A DNA stretch of 41,537 nucleotides from a virus. The notes under the pieces were generated by a model. It worked only from the letters and a program-made list of their open reading frames with translations. It did no database searches and was not told where the DNA came from. Below are positions 1-7,097 of this stretch, piece by piece. A program made the translations under genes and the position numbers. The first letter of the stretch is position 1; each line of letters opens with the position of its first letter. The stretch is from IMG/VR virus record IMGVR_UViG_3300044492_000001, positions 1-41,537 of that record. One strand, written 5' to 3'.

Positions 1-279
1 CATGAGAAGGCCATGGAGCTGTTCCGTAAGATAGCATCGTCTGACAAGATGCGTGAGGGACTCACTGACCAGTACATGCGTGAACAGGATGTTCGTGGCA
101 CCAACCTGTGGGCTGTGTACAGCACACTCACTCACTACGCTTCTCATCCCGAGGGCGCATTCGCACTACGTAAGTCAGTGGAGGAGAGTGACACTGTAGC
201 ATCTACCATGCTGCGACATGAGATGGATGTTGCACGTTGGACTCGTAGCGATGAGTGGAAGGTGTTGGAGGCCACTTGA
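1..279 (+). CDS. DUF932-like protein, C-terminal fragment (5' end outside window)
   Basis: The frame is open from base 1, so the gene begins upstream; 92 codons are visible. An internal ATG at 13 exists but has only a weak, very close purine stretch, so I treat the gene as truncated by the window edge. The text around GTNLWAVYSTLTHYASH followed by a helical tail resembles the C-terminal end of DUF932 (phage/plasmid-like) proteins, which are usually about 300 residues or more. The role of DUF932 is unknown. Its stop codon overlaps the -35 box of the strong promoter at 276-304. Family assignment is by eye from a short fragment, so moderate confidence only. Confidence 0.5.
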   Translation, partial: HEKAMELFRKIASSDKMREGLTDQYMREQDVRGTNLWAVYSTLTHYASHPEGAFALRKSVEESDTVASTMLRHEMDVARWTRSDEWKVLEAT

Positions 280-304
280 CACAAGTGTGCAACAGTCGTA
301 TAAT
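276..304 (+). promoter_or_regulatory. Consensus sigma70-type promoter
   Basis: TTGACA at 276-281 and TATAAT at 299-304 are separated by exactly 17 bases, matching the bacterial housekeeping consensus at every position. It lies between two + strand genes and points at the 337-789 gene, with transcription expected to start near 311. It is the only perfect match I noticed in the window, and implies that host RNA polymerase transcribes the early genes. Confidence 0.87.
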
Positions 305-336
305 AGCCGTAGGCTGAACAGAAGGAGTATGTCACT

Positions 337-789
337 ATGGTGTTGACAACTACAGAGGCACGGCGTCTCACATCTACATTCGATGCCAAACTCATCGAGA
401 TGGAACACATGTTGCCATCGTCTGGTACCAATCGTGGTGCCATTGCGTTGCAGTATTGGTTCTTCAACTGGATGACTAAGCAGTTGGATGGTAAGCTGAA
501 GCGTGTGACGAAGGAGGCCATCACGAGTGGTGTCATCTTCGATCACAAGAAGTCTCCACTCCCACCACAGACACAGAAGTTGGTCTACTCAGACGACACA
601 GTACACATCAGTGTGACTGTGAATGCTGCTTCAACACGTGTTGACTGGTCATCTGTGGTACAGGAGTTGGTGGACAGGAAGCTCGTATCGCAGTCAGAGA
701 TCGATGAGTTGGTCTCTGCACACACGAAGGAGAATGCCCCTGCACACAAGTTCACTTCTTTCTTAGCGACTGATCCAGTCGTAGAGTAA
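337..789 (+). CDS. Hypothetical 150-aa early protein
   Basis: The start is supported by AAGGAG nine bases upstream of ATG 337. The protein is soluble, with no signal peptide or membrane segment. The N-terminal half is basic and contains an aromatic patch (YWFFNW, about residues 47-52). The C-terminal half contains an acidic helix-rich segment with QELVDRK and SEIDELV, possibly a small helical domain. I do not recognise the family. Position is its strongest clue: it sits alone between a perfect sigma70 promoter and an intrinsic terminator at 802-833, so it is probably the most strongly transcribed early gene here. Early takeover or anti-defence functions would fit, but nothing in the sequence shows one. 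Confidence 0.8.
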   Translation: MVLTTTEARRLTSTFDAKLIEMEHMLPSSGTNRGAIALQYWFFNWMTKQLDGKLKRVTKEAITSGVIFDHKKSPLPPQTQKLVYSDDTVHISVTVNAASTRVDWSSVVQELVDRKLVSQSEIDELVSAHTKENAPAHKFTSFLATDPVVE

Positions 790-801
790 CAACAGTCGCA
801 G

Positions 802-833
802 TAGGGGACCATTCGTGGTCCCCTATTGTTGTT
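802..833 (+). terminator. Rho-independent terminator after the 150-aa gene
   Basis: A perfect 9-bp stem (TAGGGGACC with GGTCCCCTA) encloses a 6-base loop and is followed by TTGTTGTT. Flanking AACAAC before and GTTGTT after could lengthen the stem. It starts 13 bases after the stop at 789 and ends 10 bases before the ATG at 843. Confidence 0.82.
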
Positions 834-842
834 AGGAGCAGC

Positions 843-1079
843 ATGTCGGTAGTCCCAATGACTGTGAAGCCAAAGAATGAAACACGACACTACGGAGGGC
901 ACACCTACCACCTGATGTATGATCCCAATGCACCACTACCCAAGAGATGGGTATGGCAAGCAATCATCACTAAGAAGTATGAGTTCGTTGGAGAAGCCTC
1001 GACCATCGATGCAGCAGCACGTGCTGCGAAGAAGCGCATCGATAAGTTTGCACAGCTATGGGGAGGCAGCAATGAGTGA
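843..1079 (+). CDS. Hypothetical 78-aa protein
   Basis: AGGAG four bases before ATG 843 supports this start, which lies just after the terminator. The small basic protein has an aromatic N-terminal half (HYGGHTYHLMYD, then RWVWQAI) that looks like a short beta-sheet, and an alanine/lysine-rich C-terminal helix (AAARAAKKRIDKF). It may be a small nucleic-acid-binding or host-interaction protein, but I do not recognise the family. Its 3' end overlaps the start of the next gene at 1072 by 8 bases, implying translational coupling. Confidence 0.75.
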   Translation: MSVVPMTVKPKNETRHYGGHTYHLMYDPNAPLPKRWVWQAIITKKYEFVGEASTIDAAARAAKKRIDKFAQLWGGSNE

Positions 1080-1440
1080 ACTACGCGATGTCACAGCAGA
1101 CGAGTATGAGGAGACACACGAGGAACCAGACAGAGGTGACACACCAACACAGCGTGTGACCATCAATCAGATGGACATCAATGCACTCGATGACATGCTG
1201 GATGAGATCCGCACACGTAGGCTGACAGCAGTGAAGAAGCTAGAAGCAGCAGCCAAGGTGAAGGCTGACGATGTGCGACTGGTGACATTCCTGAAGTTCC
1301 AGACACAGTACAATCGTGCAAAGAATGCCATAGCCAAGTTGGATGATGTGATTGCGAAGGTAGAGAGTGCAGTCCACAAGGCTAGGCTACTAGCTATGGC
1401 ATGTGAGATGGAAGTTAGCATGGAGTCAGAAGATGCCTGA
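1072..1440 (+). CDS. Hypothetical 122-aa helical protein
   Basis: ATG 1072 is chosen because GGGGAGG lies a few bases upstream and the upstream gene's stop overlaps it; an ATG at 919 in the same frame would sit deep inside that gene. Residues 1-35 are acidic and probably disordered. The remainder is alanine/lysine-rich and strongly helical, probably a coiled coil (IRTRRLTAVKKLEAAAKVK, then RAKNAIAKLDDVIAKVE). No catalytic motif or membrane segment is visible and I do not recognise the family. Its end overlaps the next start at 1433. Confidence 0.75.
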   Translation: MSELRDVTADEYEETHEEPDRGDTPTQRVTINQMDINALDDMLDEIRTRRLTAVKKLEAAAKVKADDVRLVTFLKFQTQYNRAKNAIAKLDDVIAKVESAVHKARLLAMACEMEVSMESEDA

Positions 1441-1693
1441 TGTCACAGGACCAGTGCGTGCGAGAGACTTACGTGCCAACATCAAGGAGCTAGGCTTCGA
1501 GACAGGTGTGGTGAAGACACTAGAACTCATGTTGGAGGAGCATAGCCACATGCGATTCCAACTGCATCAGATGGCTCAGTTGCTAGACTCATGCATCGAT
1601 CAGATAGGCAACATGGTGAATGTCGGTAAGACCATGACTGAGAAGATGGATGAGTTGAAGCGTGCTGACCTAGGTAATGGCCATGATAGTTAA
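1433..1693 (+). CDS. Hypothetical 86-aa helical protein
   Basis: The ATG at 1433 overlaps the stop of the previous gene (ATGCCTGA), with GGAG about seven bases upstream. The protein is mostly helical, with heptad-like spacing from about residue 30 to 80, rich in methionine, leucine and histidine. No known domain is recognised. Together with the two preceding genes it forms a run of small coupled genes leading into the recombination nuclease, whose start at 1677 or 1683 lies inside this gene's 3' end. Confidence 0.72.
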   Translation: MPDVTGPVRARDLRANIKELGFETGVVKTLELMLEEHSHMRFQLHQMAQLLDSCIDQIGNMVNVGKTMTEKMDELKRADLGNGHDS

Positions 1694-2801
1694 GGGCACC
1701 ACACACGACCTGACACTCACATCCATGCCCACAAGGGGTCTGGAACTTGAGGCGTTCGACAACACCAAGTGGTCAGCCATCAACACATGTCCTACGTGGG
1801 GCATCACTCGATACCAGATGCATCTCAGGATGCCTGGAGGTGGTCGTGCGTTGGCACTAGAGGCAGGTCATGCACTGCATGAGGTGTTTGCATGGGTACG
1901 TCTCGCCTCGTTACTGGACCAGCAACAGGAACGTGGTAAGGATGCCGTGTTCATCCACAGGATGTATCAGTTCCATGGCACACGGCTGTTTGGTACTGAG
2001 CGTCTAGATCACATCACCAAGCAAGTAGAATCAGCTACTGATCTACCTGATGTCTGCAAGCGTGGTGCCATCGCTGTGTTGGACACATCAGGCTACTACG
2101 ATGATCCACGAGACAAGAGACGCACGCTGTCCAACATGGAGGAGTCAGCGTATGCTTACATCAATCGTTGGCGTTGGGATCATCCTATTTGGATGCGTGA
2201 TCCTACTGATCCCACTGCGGATGTGGGCATTGAGATACCCTTTGAACTTCATGCCACGCTTGCTAATACAGTTGGTCCTAGTGAGCAGTTTGAGTTTAGG
2301 TTTGTCGGTCGTATTGACGGCATACATACGGATGGCAGTGGAAGGCTAACTGTCCATGACAACAAGACTGCTAGTCGTCTGAGTGACACATGGTCACAGG
2401 CCCAGATGACCAGCCATCAGTATACTGGATATTGTGTCGCTGCCTCTCATTTCACACAACAATTGGTATCGCGTTGTCAGGTTTTAGGACTTGCATTACC
2501 CCAGCCACGGAGTTATGATTTCGGTGGTTTCGCGACGGAATCCATGGACCGTCACGGCTACCATGTCAGGAGATGGGTGGACTGGATAGTCCATACCATG
2601 AGGATCGCTCGTATCTATGCGAATGATCCAATCAATGCTCCTAAGTATACTCATTCTTGTAATAGATACTTTAGAGCATGTGTTCTCATCCCATTTTGTT
2701 ATGGTGATGATGACGAACAGAACCGTATCCTTGGTGAGATGGAGTTAGATGAGTGGAGTCCGCTAGACAAATCTGTTCTAGACGGTGTAGGATCAGAGTA
2801 G
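1677..2801 (+). CDS. Cas4/RecB-like PD-(D/E)XK nuclease with predicted Fe-S cysteines
   Basis: Predicted DNA exonuclease, 374 residues. Visible motifs follow the RecB/Cas4 order: CP-x-W at residues 38-41; GHALHE at 64-69; the metal-binding aspartate in GRID at 214; D-x-K at 228-230 (DNK instead of the usual E-x-K); and Q-x3-Y at 248-252. Cysteines C38, C328, C335 and C341 have the spacing of Fe-S-containing Cas4/AddB-type nucleases, one N-terminal and three clustered near the C-terminus. The start may be ATG 1677 or ATG 1683; neither has a perfect ribosome site and both overlap the upstream gene. It lies two genes before a Sak4-type ATPase, so it probably resects DNA ends for annealing or recombination. 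The middle third (about 2200-2560) looks different in codon choice from its neighbours. Confidence 0.78.
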   Translation: MAMIVKGTTHDLTLTSMPTRGLELEAFDNTKWSAINTCPTWGITRYQMHLRMPGGGRALALEAGHALHEVFAWVRLASLLDQQQERGKDAVFIHRMYQFHGTRLFGTERLDHITKQVESATDLPDVCKRGAIAVLDTSGYYDDPRDKRRTLSNMEESAYAYINRWRWDHPIWMRDPTDPTADVGIEIPFELHATLANTVGPSEQFEFRFVGRIDGIHTDGSGRLTVHDNKTASRLSDTWSQAQMTSHQYTGYCVAASHFTQQLVSRCQVLGLALPQPRSYDFGGFATESMDRHGYHVRRWVDWIVHTMRIARIYANDPINAPKYTHSCNRYFRACVLIPFCYGDDDEQNRILGEMELDEWSPLDKSVLDGVGSE

Positions 2802-2821
2802 TAACAGCAATGAGGCTAGTC

Positions 2822-2977
2822 ATGGATGACATAGAGTTCCTTCGAACATACAACTCTGCATGTGATGCTGCTGAACAGATGGATGATGCCAGTGGCAAGA
2901 GAGCAGTGCAGTTGTTGCTGCAATTGGTCAATTCACTCCGTGAGCAGATTGAGGACATGCATGTGGATGAGTGCTGA
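2822..2977 (+). CDS. Hypothetical 51-aa protein
   Basis: A small acidic helical protein (KRAVQLLLQLVNSLREQIEDM). ATG 2822 is preferred because GAGG lies six bases upstream; ATG 2810 in the same frame lacks a clear site. The TGA stop overlaps the ATG of the next gene (TGATG at 2975-2979), a coupling used repeatedly in this genome. It could be a partner of the nuclease or the recombinase ATPase between which it lies, but no family is recognised. Confidence 0.62.
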   Translation: MDDIEFLRTYNSACDAAEQMDDASGKRAVQLLLQLVNSLREQIEDMHVDEC

Positions 2978-3774
2978 TGGCACTACCTACATTCGAGAAG
3001 CCTGACTTCAGCTTCACACGCATGTATCTACTTGTGTGGGGTGCAAGTGGATGTGGCAAGACGACACTAGCAGCAACTGCTCCTGGTGCTAAGGCAATCA
3101 TACAGTTCGATCCACAGGGTGCTACAAGCATTGCCAACAGGGATGACTTCTACCTGTTGGACATATCTGGTAGCTCCTTTACAATGACGATGATGGAGTT
3201 CCAGAAGGCTGATCCATTCGGTATGCGTGCCTTCATCACAGCGCATCCTGATGTGGAGACAGTTGTCATCGACAGCATCACAACGCTATCCTTCCAGGCA
3301 CTACAGTATGCAGTGACCAAGGCAGGAGGCAACTCCAACATCGAAGTGCCAGGCATGAATGGCTATGGCACTCGTAACAATGTGATGCGTCGTGCTGTGC
3401 AAGTCATCATGCAGATATGCAGTGAGTTGAAGAAGCATCTCATTGTCATCACACATGAGGCTGCACCTGACAAGGACACGCAAGGCAACACCATCGAAGT
3501 TACGATGTCGTTGTCATCCTCATTGGCCAATGATGTGTCACTACGCTTCAATGAAGTGTGGCACATGAAGGACATTGGGATGGAGCGTGTGATCTATGTG
3601 AGACCTGCTGGTGTATGGAAGCCAATGAAGTCTCGCATGTTCCAATCACAGAAGGATGCCAAGTTCGTATGGCACTACAATGCAGACGCATTGCATGGTG
3701 AGGGCATCAGTGATTGGTTTCATCAGTGGCAGAACAATGGAGGTGCAAAGATACCACTGCCTACAAAGAAGTAG
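2977..3774 (+). CDS. Sak4-like RecA-fold ATPase (AAA_24 type), putative single-strand annealing recombinase
   Basis: The 265-residue protein has Walker A GASGCGKTT at residues 22-30 and Walker B ending in VVID near residue 98 followed by SITTL, and a third segment HLIVITHE, the order seen in phage AAA_24/Sak4 proteins. The family is a minimal RecA-like core linked to single-strand annealing and used with an SSB. ATG 2977 overlaps the previous stop (TGATG) and has GGATGAG upstream; a GTG at 2971 is less likely. The adjacent DUF669-like gene at 3905 is a frequent companion of Sak4 in phages, and the PD-(D/E)XK nuclease upstream completes a likely recombination module. Confidence 0.85.
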   Translation: MALPTFEKPDFSFTRMYLLVWGASGCGKTTLAATAPGAKAIIQFDPQGATSIANRDDFYLLDISGSSFTMTMMEFQKADPFGMRAFITAHPDVETVVIDSITTLSFQALQYAVTKAGGNSNIEVPGMNGYGTRNNVMRRAVQVIMQICSELKKHLIVITHEAAPDKDTQGNTIEVTMSLSSSLANDVSLRFNEVWHMKDIGMERVIYVRPAGVWKPMKSRMFQSQKDAKFVWHYNADALHGEGISDWFHQWQNNGGAKIPLPTKK

Positions 3775-3794
3775 GCCATCCCCATGCGCTGAAG

Positions 3795-3908
3795 ATGGCC
3801 TATGAGTATGCACATACAGTGTATAGCGTGAAGTCAACCAGTGCTGGGTCTGCCAAGGCCCAACGACCTTCATATACTACTTCCCCTATAGGAGTTCAAG
3901 ACCCATGA
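3795..3908 (+). CDS. Possible 37-aa peptide
   Basis: This open frame begins at ATG 3795 and ends in a TGA that overlaps the ATG of the SSB-like gene (ATGA at 3905-3908), the arrangement typical of real genes here. It fills most of the 130-base gap after the ATPase gene. The ribosome site (GAAG) is too close to be convincing, and the peptide shows no motif. It may instead be a leader region; a 6-bp imperfect hairpin (TGGGTC with GGCCCA) lies within it. Confidence 0.28.
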   Translation: MAYEYAHTVYSVKSTSAGSAKAQRPSYTTSPIGVQDP

Positions 3909-4318
3909 GCGGTTCTTCGTCCATCATGCGCTTCTCTCAGGACATTGCGAGTGCAGAGGCACCACCGCCACTACCTGCACGTGTCTACAACGCCGAAGTG
4001 ATCGGTGCGTCACTGCGTCCTGCTGCATCGAGTGGTGTTGTCTACCTCAACTTGCAGTTCCGTGTGCCTGCTGATCAGTACTCAGCAGACTACGAAGGTG
4101 ATCCTGATGGGACCATCCTGTACTACAATCGGTTGCAGGCTGTAGACAATCCGACCAACCGCTACAGGTGGCGTCAGGCGATGACTCGGTTGGGTGGTCC
4201 TCTGTCTATGACAGTGGATGTCAACTCACTGATTGGCCTGCGTGCCAATATTGAGGTCGTGCATCAGGAGTATGAAGGCGAGATGCGTGCCTCCATCTCT
4301 AAGCTCGTTGATGCCTGA
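3905..4318 (+). CDS. DUF669-like protein, putative single-stranded DNA-binding protein
   Basis: The 137-residue protein has a proline-rich lead (residues 18-25), then VYNAEVIGASL, a run of beta strands, and GTILYYN. It ends with a helix (RYRWRQAMTRLGG) and a last strand pair (GLRANIEVVHQEY). This order resembles DUF669 proteins, which co-occur with Sak4-type ATPases and are thought to be OB-fold-like SSB partners. GGAG lies about ten bases upstream of ATG 3905. Neighbouring a Sak4 gene strengthens the call. It lacks the acidic C-terminal tail of canonical bacterial SSB, so interaction with host proteins may differ. Assignment is by pattern, not search. Confidence 0.62.
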   Translation: MSGSSSIMRFSQDIASAEAPPPLPARVYNAEVIGASLRPAASSGVVYLNLQFRVPADQYSADYEGDPDGTILYYNRLQAVDNPTNRYRWRQAMTRLGGPLSMTVDVNSLIGLRANIEVVHQEYEGEMRASISKLVDA

Positions 4319-4324
4319 TTAATC

Positions 4325-4359
4325 AGTGTGTGCTGTTGCATTCTGTAGCAGCACACACT
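4325..4359 (+). repeat. Perfect 11-bp inverted repeat between genes
   Basis: AGTGTGTGCTG at 4325-4335 is exactly complementary to CAGCACACACT at 4349-4359, with a 13-base loop. It fills the short gap between the SSB-like stop at 4318 and the ATG at 4377. There is no U tract, so it is not a standard terminator. It may be an RNA processing or stability hairpin, or a protein-binding operator. Confidence 0.7.
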
Positions 4360-4376
4360 ACACTGTAGAGGCTCAA

Positions 4377-4739
4377 ATGAGTTCTAGGAGGAACCAAGTG
4401 TCTGATACCCAAACACGTGCAACACGACCGGCTGGTGTCGGTGGTGGCGCACAGACTGCACCTGTTGAACCGAATGGTGCGGAGCAGCCTGCTCCTACCA
4501 CACGGAAGCGTAGACAGCAGGGACCAGCTACTCCGAAGCCTGCATACGTTGTAGTGCAGGTGTTGGATGAGAACGGTCAGCTATCTGCATTCGACAAGCG
4601 ACGTATCAAGGTGGTCGCTGTTGAGCGTGATGCTAACAAGGTGTTGGCTGCCATCGATGCAGACGAGACGAAGAACACATTCTACCTGTCTGTGACTGTG
4701 CCTCCTGGCACACGTGCTGGAACGCCCAACAAGGCGTGA
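4377..4739 (+). CDS. Hypothetical 120-aa protein with disordered N-terminus
   Basis: ATG 4377 follows GAGG with about five bases of spacing; an earlier GTG at 4326 would lie inside the hairpin. Residues 1-50 are Gln/Pro/Thr/Arg-rich and probably disordered (TTRKRRQQGPATPKP). Residues 52-120 form a compact predicted alpha/beta segment (YVVVQVLDENGQLSAFDKR through LSVTVPPGT). The basic linker suggests nucleic-acid contact. I do not recognise the family. The gene closes the recombination block and is followed by an intrinsic terminator at 4763-4802. Confidence 0.75.
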   Translation: MSSRRNQVSDTQTRATRPAGVGGGAQTAPVEPNGAEQPAPTTRKRRQQGPATPKPAYVVVQVLDENGQLSAFDKRRIKVVAVERDANKVLAAIDADETKNTFYLSVTVPPGTRAGTPNKA

Positions 4740-4762
4740 TAGCTGTTCACATGCAGTAGAGG

Positions 4763-4802
4763 AAGAGGCCGCATCATGCCAGAGGATGCGGCCTTTTCTT
4801 TT
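4763..4802 (+). terminator. Strong Rho-independent terminator
   Basis: GGCCGCATC at 4767-4775 pairs perfectly with GATGCGGCC at 4785-4793 around a 9-base loop, followed by TTTTCTTTT. It separates the recombination block from the helicase gene at 4831. Confidence 0.9.
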
Positions 4803-4830
4803 ACTACCAACTCTCACAGTAGGAATGCAC

Positions 4831-6168
4831 ATGGCAGACAATGATCTGAATGCAATGTTCAACATTGCACCACCGATTGAATGGGATGAAGTCCAACAGC
4901 AGGCAATCGAGGCATGCTGCAATGTGAAGCAACGCATCGTAGCTGTGACAGGTAAGGCTGGCACTGGTAAGACAGTGCTGATGCGTGAGGTAGCACGTCG
5001 TCTCACTGAGGCAGGCTATGTAGTGCAAGCATCTGCACCTACAGGTAAGGCTGCGAAGAGAGTCAATGAGGCAACTGGTCTACATGCAATGACCAACCAT
5101 CGCATGCTAGGCTATGGCATGCCACGTGACATCGAAGTGGATGACGAGAAGACAGGTGAGAAGAAGACTGTCTCAGTGTCTACTGGTCCACGATACAAGT
5201 TCTCACAGCCTATGCCATACGACACCATCCTGTGTGATGAGTATGCAATGGTCAATCAGGAGATCAATCGCAACCTGATCGATGCACTCAGAGCAGGAGG
5301 AAGGATCTGCATGTTTGGCGATCAGAACCAGTTGAAACCAATTGAAGAGGATAAGCGACTCGATGCCCAACCCAGTGCATTCCAAAACGCACTCGCCAAG
5401 TTCGGTGGGATTACGCTGGACACCATACACAGGCATGATGAAGGAAGTGGAATTGCTCGCAATGCTGCTCTCATCTTGCAAGGACGGATGCCTCGCGTCA
5501 CTGACGACTTCAAAATCCAGCAGACAGATCAACCTGTCCGTGCAGTGCAAGAATTTGTCGCCATGTCCACTGATGCAGGACATCGTTACGACGATACGGA
5601 CCATCAAATCGTCACGTGCATGAACAAGTCATGGATTGGCACACAGAGGCTCAACCTCGTAGTGCAGTCCATGTTCTGGCATCGTGAACGTCCATTCATT
5701 GACTTGCCTCGATACAAGAAGGCCAATGAGGATGTAGCACCCATCCGTGTGCAGATAGGTAGCAAGGTAGTCTACACCTCTAACAGCTACGACCTGACAG
5801 GTGATGGAACATCGTATGCATTCAATGGTGAAGTGGGTATCGTAGTTGACATAGACCACCAGCATGGTAGTATAGAGATAGACTTCAACGACAGGACAGT
5901 AGTCATCCCACCGCTGATGATCACTGTCCGTCCTGATGGTCGTGTGATCGAAGGTGATCCACGACGCAACATCGACTTGGCCTATGTGCTGACGACGCAC
6001 AAGATGCAAGGCTCAGAGGTCAAGCACGTATGCTACGTGATGAATAGGTCCACGCTGTGGGGACAGTCACGTCGTAACTTCTACACAGCAGTCACTAGGT
6101 CACGAGAACATTGCACAGTGTTCTGTGATCCTGTCTCACTCGCGAAGTCAACTAGGTTCGAGGGATGA
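4831..6168 (+). CDS. SF1 DNA helicase, RecD/Dda type
   Basis: The 445-residue helicase has Walker A GKAGTGKT at residues 41-48, Walker B DEY at 136-138, motif III GDQNQL at 163-168, THKMQGSE (motif V) and FYTAVTRSRE (motif VI) near the C-terminus. This is the order found in RecD/Dda-like 5'-3' helicases, and the length suits a phage Dda-like enzyme rather than full RecD2. The likely role is unwinding at the fork or during recombination. ATG 4831 has AGGA seven bases upstream; ATG 4825 would leave almost no spacing. It starts a transcription segment just after the terminator at 4763-4802, although I see no clear promoter in the short gap. Confidence 0.92.
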   Translation: MADNDLNAMFNIAPPIEWDEVQQQAIEACCNVKQRIVAVTGKAGTGKTVLMREVARRLTEAGYVVQASAPTGKAAKRVNEATGLHAMTNHRMLGYGMPRDIEVDDEKTGEKKTVSVSTGPRYKFSQPMPYDTILCDEYAMVNQEINRNLIDALRAGGRICMFGDQNQLKPIEEDKRLDAQPSAFQNALAKFGGITLDTIHRHDEGSGIARNAALILQGRMPRVTDDFKIQQTDQPVRAVQEFVAMSTDAGHRYDDTDHQIVTCMNKSWIGTQRLNLVVQSMFWHRERPFIDLPRYKKANEDVAPIRVQIGSKVVYTSNSYDLTGDGTSYAFNGEVGIVVDIDHQHGSIEIDFNDRTVVIPPLMITVRPDGRVIEGDPRRNIDLAYVLTTHKMQGSEVKHVCYVMNRSTLWGQSRRNFYTAVTRSREHCTVFCDPVSLAKSTRFEG

Positions 6169-6169
6169 T

Positions 6170-6805
6170 ATGGCATTCGTAACAGTAGAGAAGCTCCGCA
6201 CCGGTGCAATAGGTACAGCCGGGACACCATGCGTGACTATGGGTGCATACCTTGCAGATGGCAAGGCACACAAGTCTAAGAGCGTAAATCTTAGGATCAC
6301 ACGATCACTCGTTGACATACTTGGATGGCCTATAGATGGACGCACTCTGTTCCTTGTAGTCAGAGAAGGGACAGACTCAGACAAAGGCTTCTTGCAGATC
6401 ATGCCTGATCCACAGGGACGCCGCACCACACAGCCAACAGATGGTCAGGGCTTCGCATTGACCTTGGCCATTGAGAGCCTCAAACACTACGTGCTCAATG
6501 AGTGTCCTGTGGCATCGTCTGTCGTGCAACACATGATTGATGGTGATGCACTCATCATCGAGTGTCCTGATTGGCTACGCTACAATCCACTGTCTGTACC
6601 ACAGCCTGTTGCTAAGGAGGTGGTCGCACCAGTAGCGAATGCTACCTTTCCAAAAGGGAAGGCGGCCATACTCGAAGCGAGGCGTGCGGCATCCTTCGAT
6701 GAGCTAGCAGAGAAGGTGTCTGCTAATCTAGAGGTGATGGACCTGCTCAACAGACAGGAGCGTCGCACCATCAACAAGAAGATGCAGCAACACCTACGGA
6801 GGTAG
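6170..6805 (+). CDS. Hypothetical 211-aa protein
   Basis: ATG 6170 follows the helicase stop by one base, with GAGGGATG just upstream, so the two are co-translated. The N-terminal 150 residues look alpha/beta (LRITRSLVDILGW, then LFLVVREGTDSDKGFLQIM). The C-terminal 60 residues are helical and basic (KAAILEARRAASFDELAEK, RRTINKKMQQHLRR), a possible DNA- or protein-binding tail. I do not recognise the family. Location between helicase and polymerase suggests a replication accessory role, which is inference only. Confidence 0.75.
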   Translation: MAFVTVEKLRTGAIGTAGTPCVTMGAYLADGKAHKSKSVNLRITRSLVDILGWPIDGRTLFLVVREGTDSDKGFLQIMPDPQGRRTTQPTDGQGFALTLAIESLKHYVLNECPVASSVVQHMIDGDALIIECPDWLRYNPLSVPQPVAKEVVAPVANATFPKGKAAILEARRAASFDELAEKVSANLEVMDLLNRQERRTINKKMQQHLRR

Positions 6806-6812
6806 TAGAATG

Positions 6813-6835
6813 GGGCTGGGTCGATAGCCCAGCCC
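6813..6835 (+). repeat. Perfect 8-bp GC-rich hairpin
   Basis: GGGCTGGG at 6813-6820 pairs with CCCAGCCC at 6828-6835 across a 7-base loop. It follows the 6805 stop closely and precedes the AGGAGG site of the next gene. There is no U tract; it may slow or partly terminate transcription or protect the upstream mRNA end. Confidence 0.65.
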
Positions 6836-6854
6836 TATCCACAGGAGGATGCTC

Positions 6855-7097
6855 ATGCCTACAATCGAAGAAGAAGCCAACAAGCAGACTGCTCAAGTCC
6901 TAGAATACATGCAACCACATCTCACTGCAATGGGAGACTTAGGCTTCGATGGAGCAGCCGTCTGTCGTGGTCTGGCCGTCATCCTAGGAATACTGATCCA
7001 TCGATGCACAAGCAGTGAAGAAGAGAAGCAGTTTGCAATCGATAGTGTCATGCAGGTGATCACTGACTCAGCGGTCAAACCGGAGACACTGCAATGA
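6855..7097 (+). CDS. Hypothetical 80-aa protein
   Basis: AGGAGG is six bases before ATG 6855, a near-ideal site; the ATG at 6849 directly abuts it and is unlikely. The protein is acidic and helical with one moderately hydrophobic helix ([15 protein letters not shown], about residues 39-53), which might be a buried helix or a weak membrane segment. No family is recognised. Its TGA overlaps the ATG of the homing endonuclease gene. Confidence 0.72.
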   Translation: MPTIEEEANKQTAQVLEYMQPHLTAMGDLGFDGAAVCRGLAVILGILIHRCTSSEEEKQFAIDSVMQVITDSAVKPETLQ

